A stretch of DNA of 12,392 nucleotides, from assembly GCA_019348095.1 (NCBI GenBank), contig JAHWKC010000041.1:1-12392 (forward strand). The letters run 5' to 3'. The notes under the pieces were generated by a model, which saw only the letters and a list, made by a program, of their open reading frames with translations, did no database searches and was not told the origin of the DNA. This DNA is from Pseudomonadota bacterium. GTDB lineage: Bacteria; Pseudomonadota; Gammaproteobacteria; Xanthomonadales; Xanthomonadaceae. The translations under genes were made by a program, and so were the position numbers. Shown one piece after another: positions 7,221 to 12,392 of the stretch. Within the stretch, counting starts at the first letter, position 1. Each line of letters starts with the position of its first letter.

Positions 7221-8075
7221 TCAGACGCTGAACTCGAGGTTGTCGATCAGCCGGGTGCGTCCCAGGCGGGCGGCGATCAGCGCGACCCGGCCGCCCTCCT
7301 CCCCGGGCGTCCCGCGCATCTCGCCCAGATCGGGGCGGCGCAGTGCGGCGTAGTCGACCTGGAACCCGGCGGCGGCCAGGCGCTGGGCGGCCTCGGCCTC
7401 GATCGCCGCGGGTGCCCTGCCCTGCCTGGCCGCATCGCGCATGGCTTCAAGCGTGCGCCGGATCTCCGCCGCGCGCGGGCGCTCTTGCGCCGAGAGATAC
7501 TGGTTGCGCGAACTCATCGCCAGGCCATCGGCTTCGCGCAAGGTCTCGCCCGCCAGCAACTCCAGCGGGAATGCCAGGTCGTGCGCCAGATAACGGACCA
7601 CCGCAAGCTGCTGGTAGTCCTTGCGCCCGAATACCGCCACGTCCGGTTGCACCTGGTTGAACAGGCGCACGACCACCGTCGCCACGCCATCGAAATGCCC
7701 GGGACGATGCGCACCCTCCAGCACCCCGGTGACGCCCGGTACGCGCACCTGCACGGTCGCCGCGGGACCGAAGGGGTACATCGTCTCGACCGTCGGCAAC
7801 CAGAGCAGGTCGCAGCCGGCTGCCTGCAGTCCATCGGCATCGGCCTGGAGAGTGCGTGGATAACGCGCGTAATCCTCGTCCGGACCGAACTGGGTCGGAT
7901 TCACGAACACGCTGGCAACCACGCGATCGGCGCGCGCGCGGGCCAGCGCGATCAGGGAATGATGGCCGGCATGCAGGTTGCCCATGGTCGGCACGAACCC
8001 GACCCGCAGCCCGGCGCGCTTCCATTCAATGATGCGTGCACGCAGCTCGGCCAGTTCGGTGACGGTCTCGATCAT
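7221..8075 (-). CDS. panC: Pantothenate synthetase (pantoate--beta-alanine ligase)
   Basis: PanC condenses pantoate with beta-alanine using ATP, forming a pantoyl-adenylate intermediate, to give pantothenate for coenzyme A. The 284-aa product has the nucleotidyltransferase HIGH-like motif MGNLHAGH (31-38) and SVFVNPTQFGPDEDY (55-69). It also has GVLEGAHRPGHFDGVATVV (117-135), GRKDYQQL (150-157) and the KMSKS-like loop MSSRNQYLS (187-195). Length is normal (E. coli 283 aa). ATG 8075 gives the standard N-terminus; the Shine-Dalgarno is weak. It follows panB after a 125-bp gap that contains the third copy of the GACGCGGATCA element, and precedes panD by 205 bp. Confidence 0.97.
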   Translation of the reverse strand: MIETVTELAELRARIIEWKRAGLRVGFVPTMGNLHAGHHSLIALARARADRVVASVFVNPTQFGPDEDYARYPRTLQADADGLQAAGCDLLWLPTVETMYPFGPAATVQVRVPGVTGVLEGAHRPGHFDGVATVVVRLFNQVQPDVAVFGRKDYQQLAVVRYLAHDLAFPLELLAGETLREADGLAMSSRNQYLSAQERPRAAEIRRTLEAMRDAARQGRAPAAIEAEAAQRLAAAGFQVDYAALRRPDLGEMRGTPGEEGGRVALIAARLGRTRLIDNLEFSV

Positions 8076-8100
8076 TGAGGATTCTTCAAAAAAAGCTTCT

Positions 8101-8185
8101 GACGCGGATCAGAGCAAAAAAGGCGGATAAAGCTCTATGGAATAGAGTGCTTTATCCGCGTCTTCTATCCGCGTTGATCCGCGTC
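8101..8185 (-). repeat. Inverted-repeat element, copy 3 (85 bp, opposite orientation)
   Basis: On the plus strand it begins GACGCGGATCAGAGC and ends CGCGTTGATCCGCGTC, i.e. the reverse orientation of copies 1 and 2. Reverse-complemented, it opens with the same GACGCGGATCAACGCGGA and ends with TCCGCCTTTTTTGCTCTGAT followed by CCGCGTC. The centre is 7 bp shorter and forms its own stem (GCTTTATCCGC-type arms around CTCTAT/ATAGAG). It lies between panB and panC, so it is transcribed inside the operon. Its outer border ends 3-4 nt from the panB stop codon. Confidence 0.85.
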
Positions 8186-8200
8186 AATTAGCTTTGCGCT

Positions 8201-9019
8201 TCAGGCATAGGAATGGGTGGCGTCGGGAAACCGACCTTCGCGGACCGCCGCGGCGAATGCCTGCACCGCGCCGGCCACCGAGCCGCCCTCGGCCAGGAAC
8301 TCCTTGACGAACTTGGGCCGGCGGTGGCCGCTGTCGAGGCCGAGTAGATCGTGCAGCACCAAAACCTGCCCGTCGCATTGCGGACCGGCGCCGATGCCGA
8401 TTGTCGGGATGCCCACTTCGGCGGTGATCGCTGCGGCCAGCGGGGTTGGCACGCACTCGAGCACCAGCATCGCCGCGCCGGCCTCGGCCACCGCACGGGC
8501 ATCGGCGCGCACCTGTTCGGCCGCGGCGTCATCGCGCCCCTGGACCTTGTAGCCGCCCAGTCGCAGCACCGACTGCGGGGTCAGGCCCAGGTGCGCGCAG
8601 ACCGGGATCTCGCGCTCGACCAGATAGCCGATGACCTCGAGCTTGTGTCCCGCGCCTTCCAGCTTGACCATTGCCGCGCCGGCCTGCAGCAGCGTGGTCG
8701 AGGCGTCCAGTGCGCGCTGCGGGTCTGCGTCGGACTGGAACGGCAGGTCGGCGACCAGCAGGCTGCGCGACAACCCGCGCGCCACGCATCGGGTGTGGTA
8801 AGCCATGTCCGCCACGGTGACCGGCAGCGTGCTGGCCTGGCCCTGCACCACCATGCCCAGCGAGTCCCCGACCAGCACCAGGTCGACGCCGCTGGCCTCG
8901 AGCACGCGCGCAAAGCCGGCGTCGTAGCAGGTCAGCATGACCAGCTTGCGGCCCTCGCGCTTGGCCTCGGCCAGCGCCGGCACCGTCCACGGCTTGTCGG
9001 TGGGGGTCGAGGCGTACAT
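8201..9019 (-). CDS. panB: 3-methyl-2-oxobutanoate hydroxymethyltransferase
   Basis: PanB transfers a hydroxymethyl group from 5,10-methylene-tetrahydrofolate to alpha-ketoisovalerate, giving ketopantoate, the first committed step of pantothenate synthesis. The 272-aa product shows LTCYDAGFA (29-37), [11 protein letters not shown] (50-60, metal-binding Asp51), VADLPF (89-94), MVKLEG (117-122, Glu121), HLGLTPQS (143-150) and LECVP (187-191, catalytic Glu188). [20 protein letters not shown] (208-227) follows. Length is close to E. coli PanB (264 aa). ATG 9019 is 4 bp after the folK stop, so the two are almost certainly co-transcribed. Supply of the folate cofactor gives a loose functional link to folK. 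Confidence 0.97.
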   Translation of the reverse strand: MYASTPTDKPWTVPALAEAKREGRKLVMLTCYDAGFARVLEASGVDLVLVGDSLGMVVQGQASTLPVTVADMAYHTRCVARGLSRSLLVADLPFQSDADPQRALDASTTLLQAGAAMVKLEGAGHKLEVIGYLVEREIPVCAHLGLTPQSVLRLGGYKVQGRDDAAAEQVRADARAVAEAGAAMLVLECVPTPLAAAITAEVGIPTIGIGAGPQCDGQVLVLHDLLGLDSGHRRPKFVKEFLAEGGSVAGAVQAFAAAVREGRFPDATHSYA

Positions 9020-9023
9020 GCGA

Positions 9024-9536
9024 CTAGCCTAGCGCCTGTATGCCGTCGGTCGCCATCGCCGCGAGTGATCGGCAGGCCGGGCCGACGCCGGGGATGTGCG
9101 TGTCGGGGGCGATCTCGACCAACGGCAACAGCACGAACGCTCGCTCGTGAAGGTGCGGATGCGGCACGCGCAAGCCAGGCTGATCGATCACCGCATCGCC
9201 ATACAGCAGCAGGTCCAGATCAAGTGTGCGCGGCCCCCAGCGATCGCTGCCGTCGCTGCGCCGGTCGCGTCCGGCCAGGCGTTCGATGTCCAGCAGGGCC
9301 TCAAGCAGCGCGGGCGCGGGCAGTGCGGTCTGGATCATCGCCACCGCGTTGATGAAATCCGGCTGCGCCGTGACACCCCAGGCCGGGGTGCGATACAGCC
9401 GGGATGTTTTCAGCAGCTGGCTCGCCGGTAGCGCCTGGAGCGATGCGAAAGCCGCGCGCACGCGGCCCGCGGGGTCGCCGAGGTTGGCACCAAGGCCGAT
9501 GAAGCAGATGCAGGGCCGGGCCGGAGCAGCGACCAC
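9024..9536 (-). CDS. folK: 2-amino-4-hydroxy-6-hydroxymethyldihydropteridine pyrophosphokinase
   Basis: FolK (HPPK) transfers pyrophosphate from ATP to hydroxymethyl-dihydropterin in folate synthesis. Motifs in the 170-aa product are [11 protein letters not shown] (12-22), [10 protein letters not shown] (45-54), QPDFINAV (58-65), the HPPK signature [15 protein letters not shown] (99-113) and [16 protein letters not shown] (124-139). Length is slightly above the usual 155-165 aa. The frame is open upstream through pcnB, but that part is not HPPK. I chose GTG 9536, 7 bp after the pcnB stop, as the first start that gives a normal N-terminus. No ATG is available nearby, so the exact start is uncertain by a few codons. 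It lies between pcnB and panB, the standard gammaproteobacterial order. Confidence 0.93.
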   Translation of the reverse strand: MVAAPARPCICFIGLGANLGDPAGRVRAAFASLQALPASQLLKTSRLYRTPAWGVTAQPDFINAVAMIQTALPAPALLEALLDIERLAGRDRRSDGSDRWGPRTLDLDLLLYGDAVIDQPGLRVPHPHLHERAFVLLPLVEIAPDTHIPGVGPACRSLAAMATDGIQALG

Positions 9537-9543
9537 GGCTTGC

Positions 9544-10875
9544 TCACTCGGCCGCGGCGGGATTGCGACGGCGCCGGCGACGCTTGCGTGGCGCTTCGTC
9601 GCTCTCGACATCGTCCTGCGCCTGCGCGTCGAGCTGGGCCGCCAGCGCATCCCCCGGCTGGGCCTGCGCCTCGCGCCAGAACTCCACGTCGGCGGCATGC
9701 TCGTCGGATGCCGACAGGCGCAGCGCCAGGAAATCGAACGCGGCGCGGAAACGCGGATGCGCCAGCAGGCGGAACACACGCTTGCGCTGGCGTTGCGAGA
9801 AGCGCGACTGCAGCAGCCAGATCTCCTGCATCGGCAGCGAGAACCGCCGCGGCAGCGCGACCGTGCCGAGCTGGTGCAGGGTGACCCGATCGGCAGCGCG
9901 GCGCTGCGCTTCGACCGTGTGCATGCCCTGCGCCTGCAGCCCCATCAGGGCGCGGCAGTAGGCCGGCCACAGCAGCAGCGCGAACAGGAAGGCCGGCGAC
10001 ACCGGCTCGTCATTGGCGACGCGGTGATCGGTCCCGCGCAGGCCTTCGATCAGCATCCGCCGCAGCGCGCCGCTGCGGTTGGACTTCAGTGCGGCGGCAC
10101 TTTCGGGCAACAGCGTCTGCAGCAGGCCATGTCGCTCAAGGCGCAGGAAGCTTTCGACTGCGTGCCCGGACAGGAACAGCTTCAGGCATTCCTCGAACAA
10201 CCGCGCCGGCGCGGCTTCGCTCAGCAGCGGCGCCAGCTGCGGGATCGGCGCGGCCGTGGCCGCCTCGATCTCGAAGTCGAGTTTGGCCGCCAGCCGGACC
10301 GCCCGCAGCATCCGCACCGGGTCTTCGCGGTAGCGTGTTTCCGGGTCGCCGATCAGCCGCATCAGGCGGTTCTGCACGTCCTCGAAGCCGCCGGTGTAGT
10401 CGCGCACCGAGAAGTCCTCGATCGCGTAATACAACGCGTTGGCGGTGAAGTCGCGACGGATCGCGTCCTCCTCGATGGTCCCGTAGACGTTGTCGCGCAG
10501 CAGCCGCCCGCCCTCGTGCAGCTCACGGTCGCCACTGCCGTCATCGACATTGGCGCGGAAGGTGGCGACCTCGATGATCTCGCGCCCGAACACCACGTGT
10601 GCCAGGCGGAAGCGTCGCCCGATCAGGCGGCAGTTGCGGAACAGCTGCTTGACCTGCTCCGGGGTGGCGTCGGTGGCGACGTCGAAGTCCTTGGGGTGCC
10701 CGCCGACGAGGATGTCGCGCACCGCCCCGCCGACCAGGTAGGCACCGAAGCCGCCATCGCGCAGCCGGTAGAGCACGCGCAGCGCGCTCGAGCTGATGTC
10801 CTTGCGCGAGACGTTGTGCCCGTCGCGCGGAATGAGCCGGAGCATGGGATGGGCGGGATCGTTGTCGGTCGGCAT
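9544..10875 (-). CDS. pcnB: Poly(A) polymerase I
   Basis: PcnB adds 3' poly(A) tails to RNA, which promotes decay by exonucleases. The product (443 aa from ATG 10875) contains ISRKDIS-like VSRKDIS (22-28) and the nucleotidyltransferase core LVGGAVRDILVGGHPKDFDV (47-66) with metal-binding Asp63 and Asp65. It also has LFRNCRLIGRRFRLAHVVFG, EEDAIRRDFTANALYY, GNPETRYREDPVRMLRAVR-like GDPETRYREDPVRMLR, and a very basic C-terminus (PRKRRRRRRNP) as in E. coli. These features favour poly(A) polymerase over the CCA-adding enzyme. An ATG at 10962 would add 29 residues without recognisable similarity and would overlap the tRNA promoter, so I prefer 10875; neither has a strong Shine-Dalgarno. It is the first gene of pcnB-folK-panBCD-pgi. 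Confidence 0.94.
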   Translation of the reverse strand: MPTDNDPAHPMLRLIPRDGHNVSRKDISSSALRVLYRLRDGGFGAYLVGGAVRDILVGGHPKDFDVATDATPEQVKQLFRNCRLIGRRFRLAHVVFGREIIEVATFRANVDDGSGDRELHEGGRLLRDNVYGTIEEDAIRRDFTANALYYAIEDFSVRDYTGGFEDVQNRLMRLIGDPETRYREDPVRMLRAVRLAAKLDFEIEAATAAPIPQLAPLLSEAAPARLFEECLKLFLSGHAVESFLRLERHGLLQTLLPESAAALKSNRSGALRRMLIEGLRGTDHRVANDEPVSPAFLFALLLWPAYCRALMGLQAQGMHTVEAQRRAADRVTLHQLGTVALPRRFSLPMQEIWLLQSRFSQRQRKRVFRLLAHPRFRAAFDFLALRLSASDEHAADVEFWREAQAQPGDALAAQLDAQAQDDVESDEAPRKRRRRRRNPAAAE

Positions 10876-10938
10876 CGAGCGGGCTTCGCCGCCGTTGGGA
10901 AAGTTTTCAGTCAAGTTCGATTCGGTCGTCCTAAGCCG

Positions 10939-10967
10939 TTGCCGGCGGCAACAGCGGCGCATATACT
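10939..10967 (+). promoter_or_regulatory. Sigma-70 promoter of tRNA-Glu
   Basis: TTGCCG (10939-10944) and TATACT (10962-10967) are separated by exactly 17 bp, close to the sigma-70 consensus. Transcription would begin near 10974, about 32 nt before the mature tRNA 5' end. The DNA between the -10 and the predicted start is GC-rich (AGCAGGCCGCGC), which is typical of stable-RNA promoters under stringent control. The overlapping minus-strand hexamer TAGTAT (10968-10963) may serve pcnB. Confidence 0.7.
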
Positions 10968-11005
10968 AGCAGGCCGCGCTTCGTTGAGAGTTGAGCGCGG
11001 ACCCT

Positions 11006-11081
11006 GCTCCCTTCGTCTAGAGGCCTAGGACGTGGCCCTCTCAAGGCTAAAACACGAGTTCGAATCTCGTAGGGAGCGCCA
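11006..11081 (+). tRNA. tRNA-Glu (anticodon CTC)
   Basis: The 76-nt gene folds into a full cloverleaf. The acceptor stem GCTCCCT/AGGGAGC pairs perfectly and the D arm is GTC...GAC. The anticodon stem is TGGCC/GGCTA with one G-U pair and loop CTCTCAA, placing anticodon CTC at 11040-11042. The T arm is ACGAG/CTCGT with loop TTCGAAT. The discriminator base is G and the CCA end is encoded (11079-11081). The body (CTTCGTCTAGAGGCCTAGGA) is typical of bacterial tRNA-Glu. The CTC anticodon reads GAG codons, useful in a GC-rich genome. A T5 run follows at 11083-11087. Confidence 0.96.
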
Positions 11082-11117
11082 ATTTTTCGTAGTCGGCCGC
11101 AAGGACGACGCTTCGGG

Positions 11118-11142
11118 ACCCGCGCAGCGATGCGCGGGTTTC
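11118..11142 (+). terminator. Terminator hairpin after tRNA-Glu
   Basis: ACCCGCGC (11118-11125) pairs perfectly with GCGCGGGT (11132-11139) around a 6-nt loop, followed by a short T run (TTTCG). The stem is strong but the T tract is only three or four bases, so termination may be partial. It would end the tRNA-Glu transcript before the repeat cluster and fdxA. Confidence 0.6.
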
Positions 11143-11156
11143 GTCGCTCTGGGGCG

Positions 11157-11314
11157 GTGAGTCGGCCGCGTTGCGGCCTGGGAACCGGCGCTGCGCGCCT
11201 GTAAACGGCAAGTGGTAACAGCAAGAACGTACGCTGTTGCTGCATCTTCCTGTTTACAGCCGGCGCAGCCGGCGACTCACAGCGAGCGCTCACAGGCGCA
11301 TAGCGCCGGCTCAC
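11157..11314. repeat. Cluster of GTGAG-headed palindromic repeats
   Basis: One plus-strand unit starts GTGAGTCGGCCGCGTTGCGG (11157 on). Three minus-strand heads (CTCAC on the plus strand) lie at 11276-11280, 11289-11293 and 11310-11314, each next to a GC hairpin such as GGCGC-ata-GCGCC (11295-11307). The outer units at 11157 and 11280 form a long interrupted palindrome. GTGAGTC pairs with GACTCAC, CCGGCGCTGCGC with GGCGCAGCCGG, TGTAAAC (11200-11206) with GTTTACA (11252-11258), and AACAGC (11217-11222) with GCTGTT (11233-11238). This looks like a REPIN-type unit distinct from the two GTAG-headed families in the window. Confidence 0.65.
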
Positions 11315-11383
11315 GCGAGCCAGTCCCGGCGCAGATGGCCCGCAGCCGCTAAACTACCCGCAGCAACGCAACCGAGCCCAGCA

Positions 11384-11707
11384 ATGCCCTTCGTCGTCAC
11401 CGAGAACTGCATCAAGTGCAAGTACACCGACTGCGTCGAGGTGTGCCCGGTCGACTGTTTCCACGAGGGTCCCAATTTCCTGGTGATCGATCCGGACGAG
11501 TGCATCGACTGCACCTTGTGCGAGCCGGAATGCCCGATCAACGCGATCTACCCCGAGGACGACGTGCCCGCCGGGCAGGAAGCATTCGTCGCGCTCAACG
11601 CCGAGCTCGCGAAGGCCTGGCCGGTGCTCACCACCCGCAAGGACGGCGCACCCGATGCCAAGGAATGGGAAGACAAGCCAGGCAAGCTGGGACTGCTCGA
11701 ACGCTAA
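11384..11707 (+). CDS. fdxA: Seven-iron ferredoxin FdxA ([3Fe-4S][4Fe-4S])
   Basis: This small cytoplasmic electron carrier has 107 aa, nearly the same length and pattern as Azotobacter vinelandii ferredoxin I. By that model Cys9, Cys17 and Cys50 hold the [3Fe-4S] cluster and Cys21, Cys40, Cys43 and Cys46 the [4Fe-4S] cluster. Cys12 and Cys25 are the extra free cysteines seen in ferredoxin I. Visible motifs are [18 protein letters not shown] (9-26), [20 protein letters not shown] (31-50) and a C-terminal region ending LGLLER. The open frame extends upstream into repeat DNA, but ATG 11384 gives the standard N-terminus MPFVVTENC. The Shine-Dalgarno is weak and no clear promoter is visible. Its redox partner cannot be told from this locus. 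Confidence 0.96.
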   Translation: MPFVVTENCIKCKYTDCVEVCPVDCFHEGPNFLVIDPDECIDCTLCEPECPINAIYPEDDVPAGQEAFVALNAELAKAWPVLTTRKDGAPDAKEWEDKPGKLGLLER

Positions 11708-11722
11708 GGCGGCGCCGCTTTT

Positions 11723-11799
11723 GTAGGAGCGGCTTCAGCCGCGAACCGATTGCGATGACTAGTGCTTGTGGAAGAGCTCGCGGCTGAAGCCGCTCCTAC
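11723..11799. repeat. Compact inverted pair of TAGGAGCGG REPs
   Basis: A GTAGGAGCGGCTTCAGCCGC unit (11723-11744 with its CGA tail) faces its exact reverse complement (11778-11799) across a 33-bp spacer. The two units are identical to those at 4755-4776 and 4934-4955. This is a standard REPIN layout, 15 bp after the fdxA stop codon. Together with the following terminator it fills the gap between convergent fdxA and the BamC gene. Confidence 0.88.
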
Positions 11800-11810
11800 A
11801 GGCGGAGAGG

Positions 11811-11840
11811 AAAAAAAACGGGCGCCGAGCGCCCGTTTTT
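11811..11840. terminator. Bidirectional intrinsic terminator between fdxA and bamC
   Basis: An A8 run (11811-11818), a perfect 7-bp stem CGGGCGC/GCGCCCG with a CGA loop (11819-11835), and a T5 run (11836-11840) form a terminator readable from both strands. It lies 104 bp after the fdxA stop and 22 bp after the BamC stop, so it suits both converging genes. Confidence 0.88.
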
Positions 11841-11861
11841 CGTTGCGCGCCATTGCTGCGA

Positions 11862-12392
11862 TCAGTTGCCGCCGATCGCCGCCTGCAGTGCCGCGAGCAG
11901 GCGCGCCGGTGCGTCGCCGGTGGCGGGCTGGCCGCGCGGATCCAGGGCCGACACGCGAACGCCGGCTTCGGCCTCGGTGACGCGCACCAGGAAATTGCCG
12001 CCCTGGTAATTCACGTCGAATACGCCGAGCAACTCCGCGCGGCTGGCCACCTCGACACCGTCGATGCCACCCAGCGCTTCGCCGACCCGGTTGAAGACTT
12101 CCTCGCGACTGCCGGGCATGGTGAAGCCGGTGCCGGCCGATGCGCCCGCGTCTGTACTGGCACCCACTCGTGCAGGCTGCGATGCGGCGGTTGGGGGCCT
12201 CGGTGCCGGCGCGGCCTGGCCCGAGGCCGTCACCGAGCTGGGCGATGCCATGGCGGCGCCAGACCGCGGCAGGTCCAGGTCCGGCGGCACTTCCAGCGGG
12301 CGGCTCTCCGGGTTCTGCGCGTACAGCCCATTGCCCTTGCGGAACCAACTGCAGCCGGAGGTGGCGACCAGACCGGCCAGCAGCAGGCCGGT
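11862..12392 (-). CDS. bamC: BamC-type outer membrane assembly lipoprotein, 5' end cut by window edge
   Basis: BamC (NlpB) is an outer-membrane lipoprotein of the BAM complex, which inserts beta-barrel proteins. The 176 visible residues begin inside a signal peptide (TGLLLAGLVATSGC) and the Cys at residue 14 is the likely lipidated residue. The lipobox (TSGC) is unusual at -3. A BamC-like lasso segment follows (LYAQNPESRPLEVPPDLDLP, 23-42), then an Ala/Pro/Ser linker and one helix-grip-like domain (about 94-176: SREEVFNRVGEALGGIDGVE...GGNFLVRV...RLLAALQAAIGG). E. coli BamC has two such domains in 344 aa, so this is a short form. The true start is outside the window. The assignment rests on the N-terminal motif and lipoprotein character; a BamC-like DUF lipoprotein is the alternative. 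In related genomes this gene usually follows dapA. Confidence 0.78.
   Translation of the reverse strand, partial: TGLLLAGLVATSGCSWFRKGNGLYAQNPESRPLEVPPDLDLPRSGAAMASPSSVTASGQAAPAPRPPTAASQPARVGASTDAGASAGTGFTMPGSREEVFNRVGEALGGIDGVEVASRAELLGVFDVNYQGGNFLVRVTEAEAGVRVSALDPRGQPATGDAPARLLAALQAAIGGN

Larger units (their letters stand above)
11082..11383. other. 302-bp gene-free region between tRNA-Glu and fdxA
   Basis: The region holds a T5 run and a terminator hairpin after the tRNA (11118-11139), then a cluster of GTGAG-headed palindromes (11157-11314). About 70 bp of fdxA leader follow, where a TAAACT (11350-11355) could be a -10 box without a matching -35. I see no coding sequence or second tRNA. 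Confidence 0.6.

Noticed and set aside
10876..10962. Longer PcnB starting at ATG 10962
   Set aside because: The added 29 residues show no PcnB similarity, lack a Shine-Dalgarno and would place the start codon in the tRNA -10 box.
9226..11028. 600-codon plus-strand open frame opposite folK and pcnB
   Set aside because: It runs across two well-supported genes and into tRNA-Glu. Its translation is low-complexity Arg/Ala/Gln-rich, typical of a shadow frame.
11006..11320. tRNA-Glu as an integration site for a mobile element
   Set aside because: No integrase, no duplicated tRNA 3' end and no foreign genes follow; the next gene is the housekeeping fdxA.

Overview
This is a stretch of ordinary housekeeping chromosome from a GC-rich gammaproteobacterium. 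The best fit is Xanthomonadaceae (Lysobacter / Luteimonas / Xanthomonas / Stenotrophomonas type). The evidence is the gene order pcnB-folK-panB-panC-panD-pgi, the order queG / nnr-tsaE-amiC (the equivalent of E. coli yjeS / yjeF-yjeE-amiB), a short (about 504 aa) glucose-6-phosphate isomerase, and several short palindromic repeats with GTAG heads like those of that family. All genes are assigned by reading motifs by eye; no database search was possible.

Layout. (1) 73-3620, minus strand: nnr -> tsaE -> amiC. nnr and tsaE overlap by 4 bp (ATGA); amiC follows after 87 bp. These encode NAD(P)HX repair, a tRNA t6A-modification ATPase and a cell-separation amidase. (2) 3646-4758, plus strand: queG, divergent from nnr with only 25 bp between them. 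(3) 4759-5081: 323 bp without genes between convergent queG and pgi, filled with two kinds of short repeat. (4) 5082-10875, minus strand: pcnB -> folK -> panB -> panC -> panD -> pgi, a run of RNA polyadenylation, folate, pantothenate and glycolysis genes. Gaps are 4-7 bp at the top. The panB-panC and panC-panD gaps (125 and 205 bp) hold repeats. (5) 11006-11081, plus strand: tRNA-Glu(CTC) with a good sigma-70 promoter, followed by a hairpin terminator and a palindromic repeat cluster. (6) 11384-11707, plus strand: fdxA, a seven-iron ferredoxin. (7) 11862 to the right edge, minus strand: the 3' part of a BamC-type outer-membrane assembly lipoprotein, separated from fdxA by a REP pair and a bidirectional terminator.

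No phage, transposase, CRISPR, toxin-antitoxin or defence gene is visible, and I see no new multi-gene system. The interest lies in the non-coding DNA. A roughly 92-bp inverted-repeat element occurs three times within 3.4 kb, and one copy sits between the two halves of a REP pair. There are three distinct families of short hairpin repeat. One REP supplies the stop codon of queG. Two divergent gene pairs appear to share an overlapping -10 element. The pgi product has glycine where the canonical catalytic glutamate is expected.
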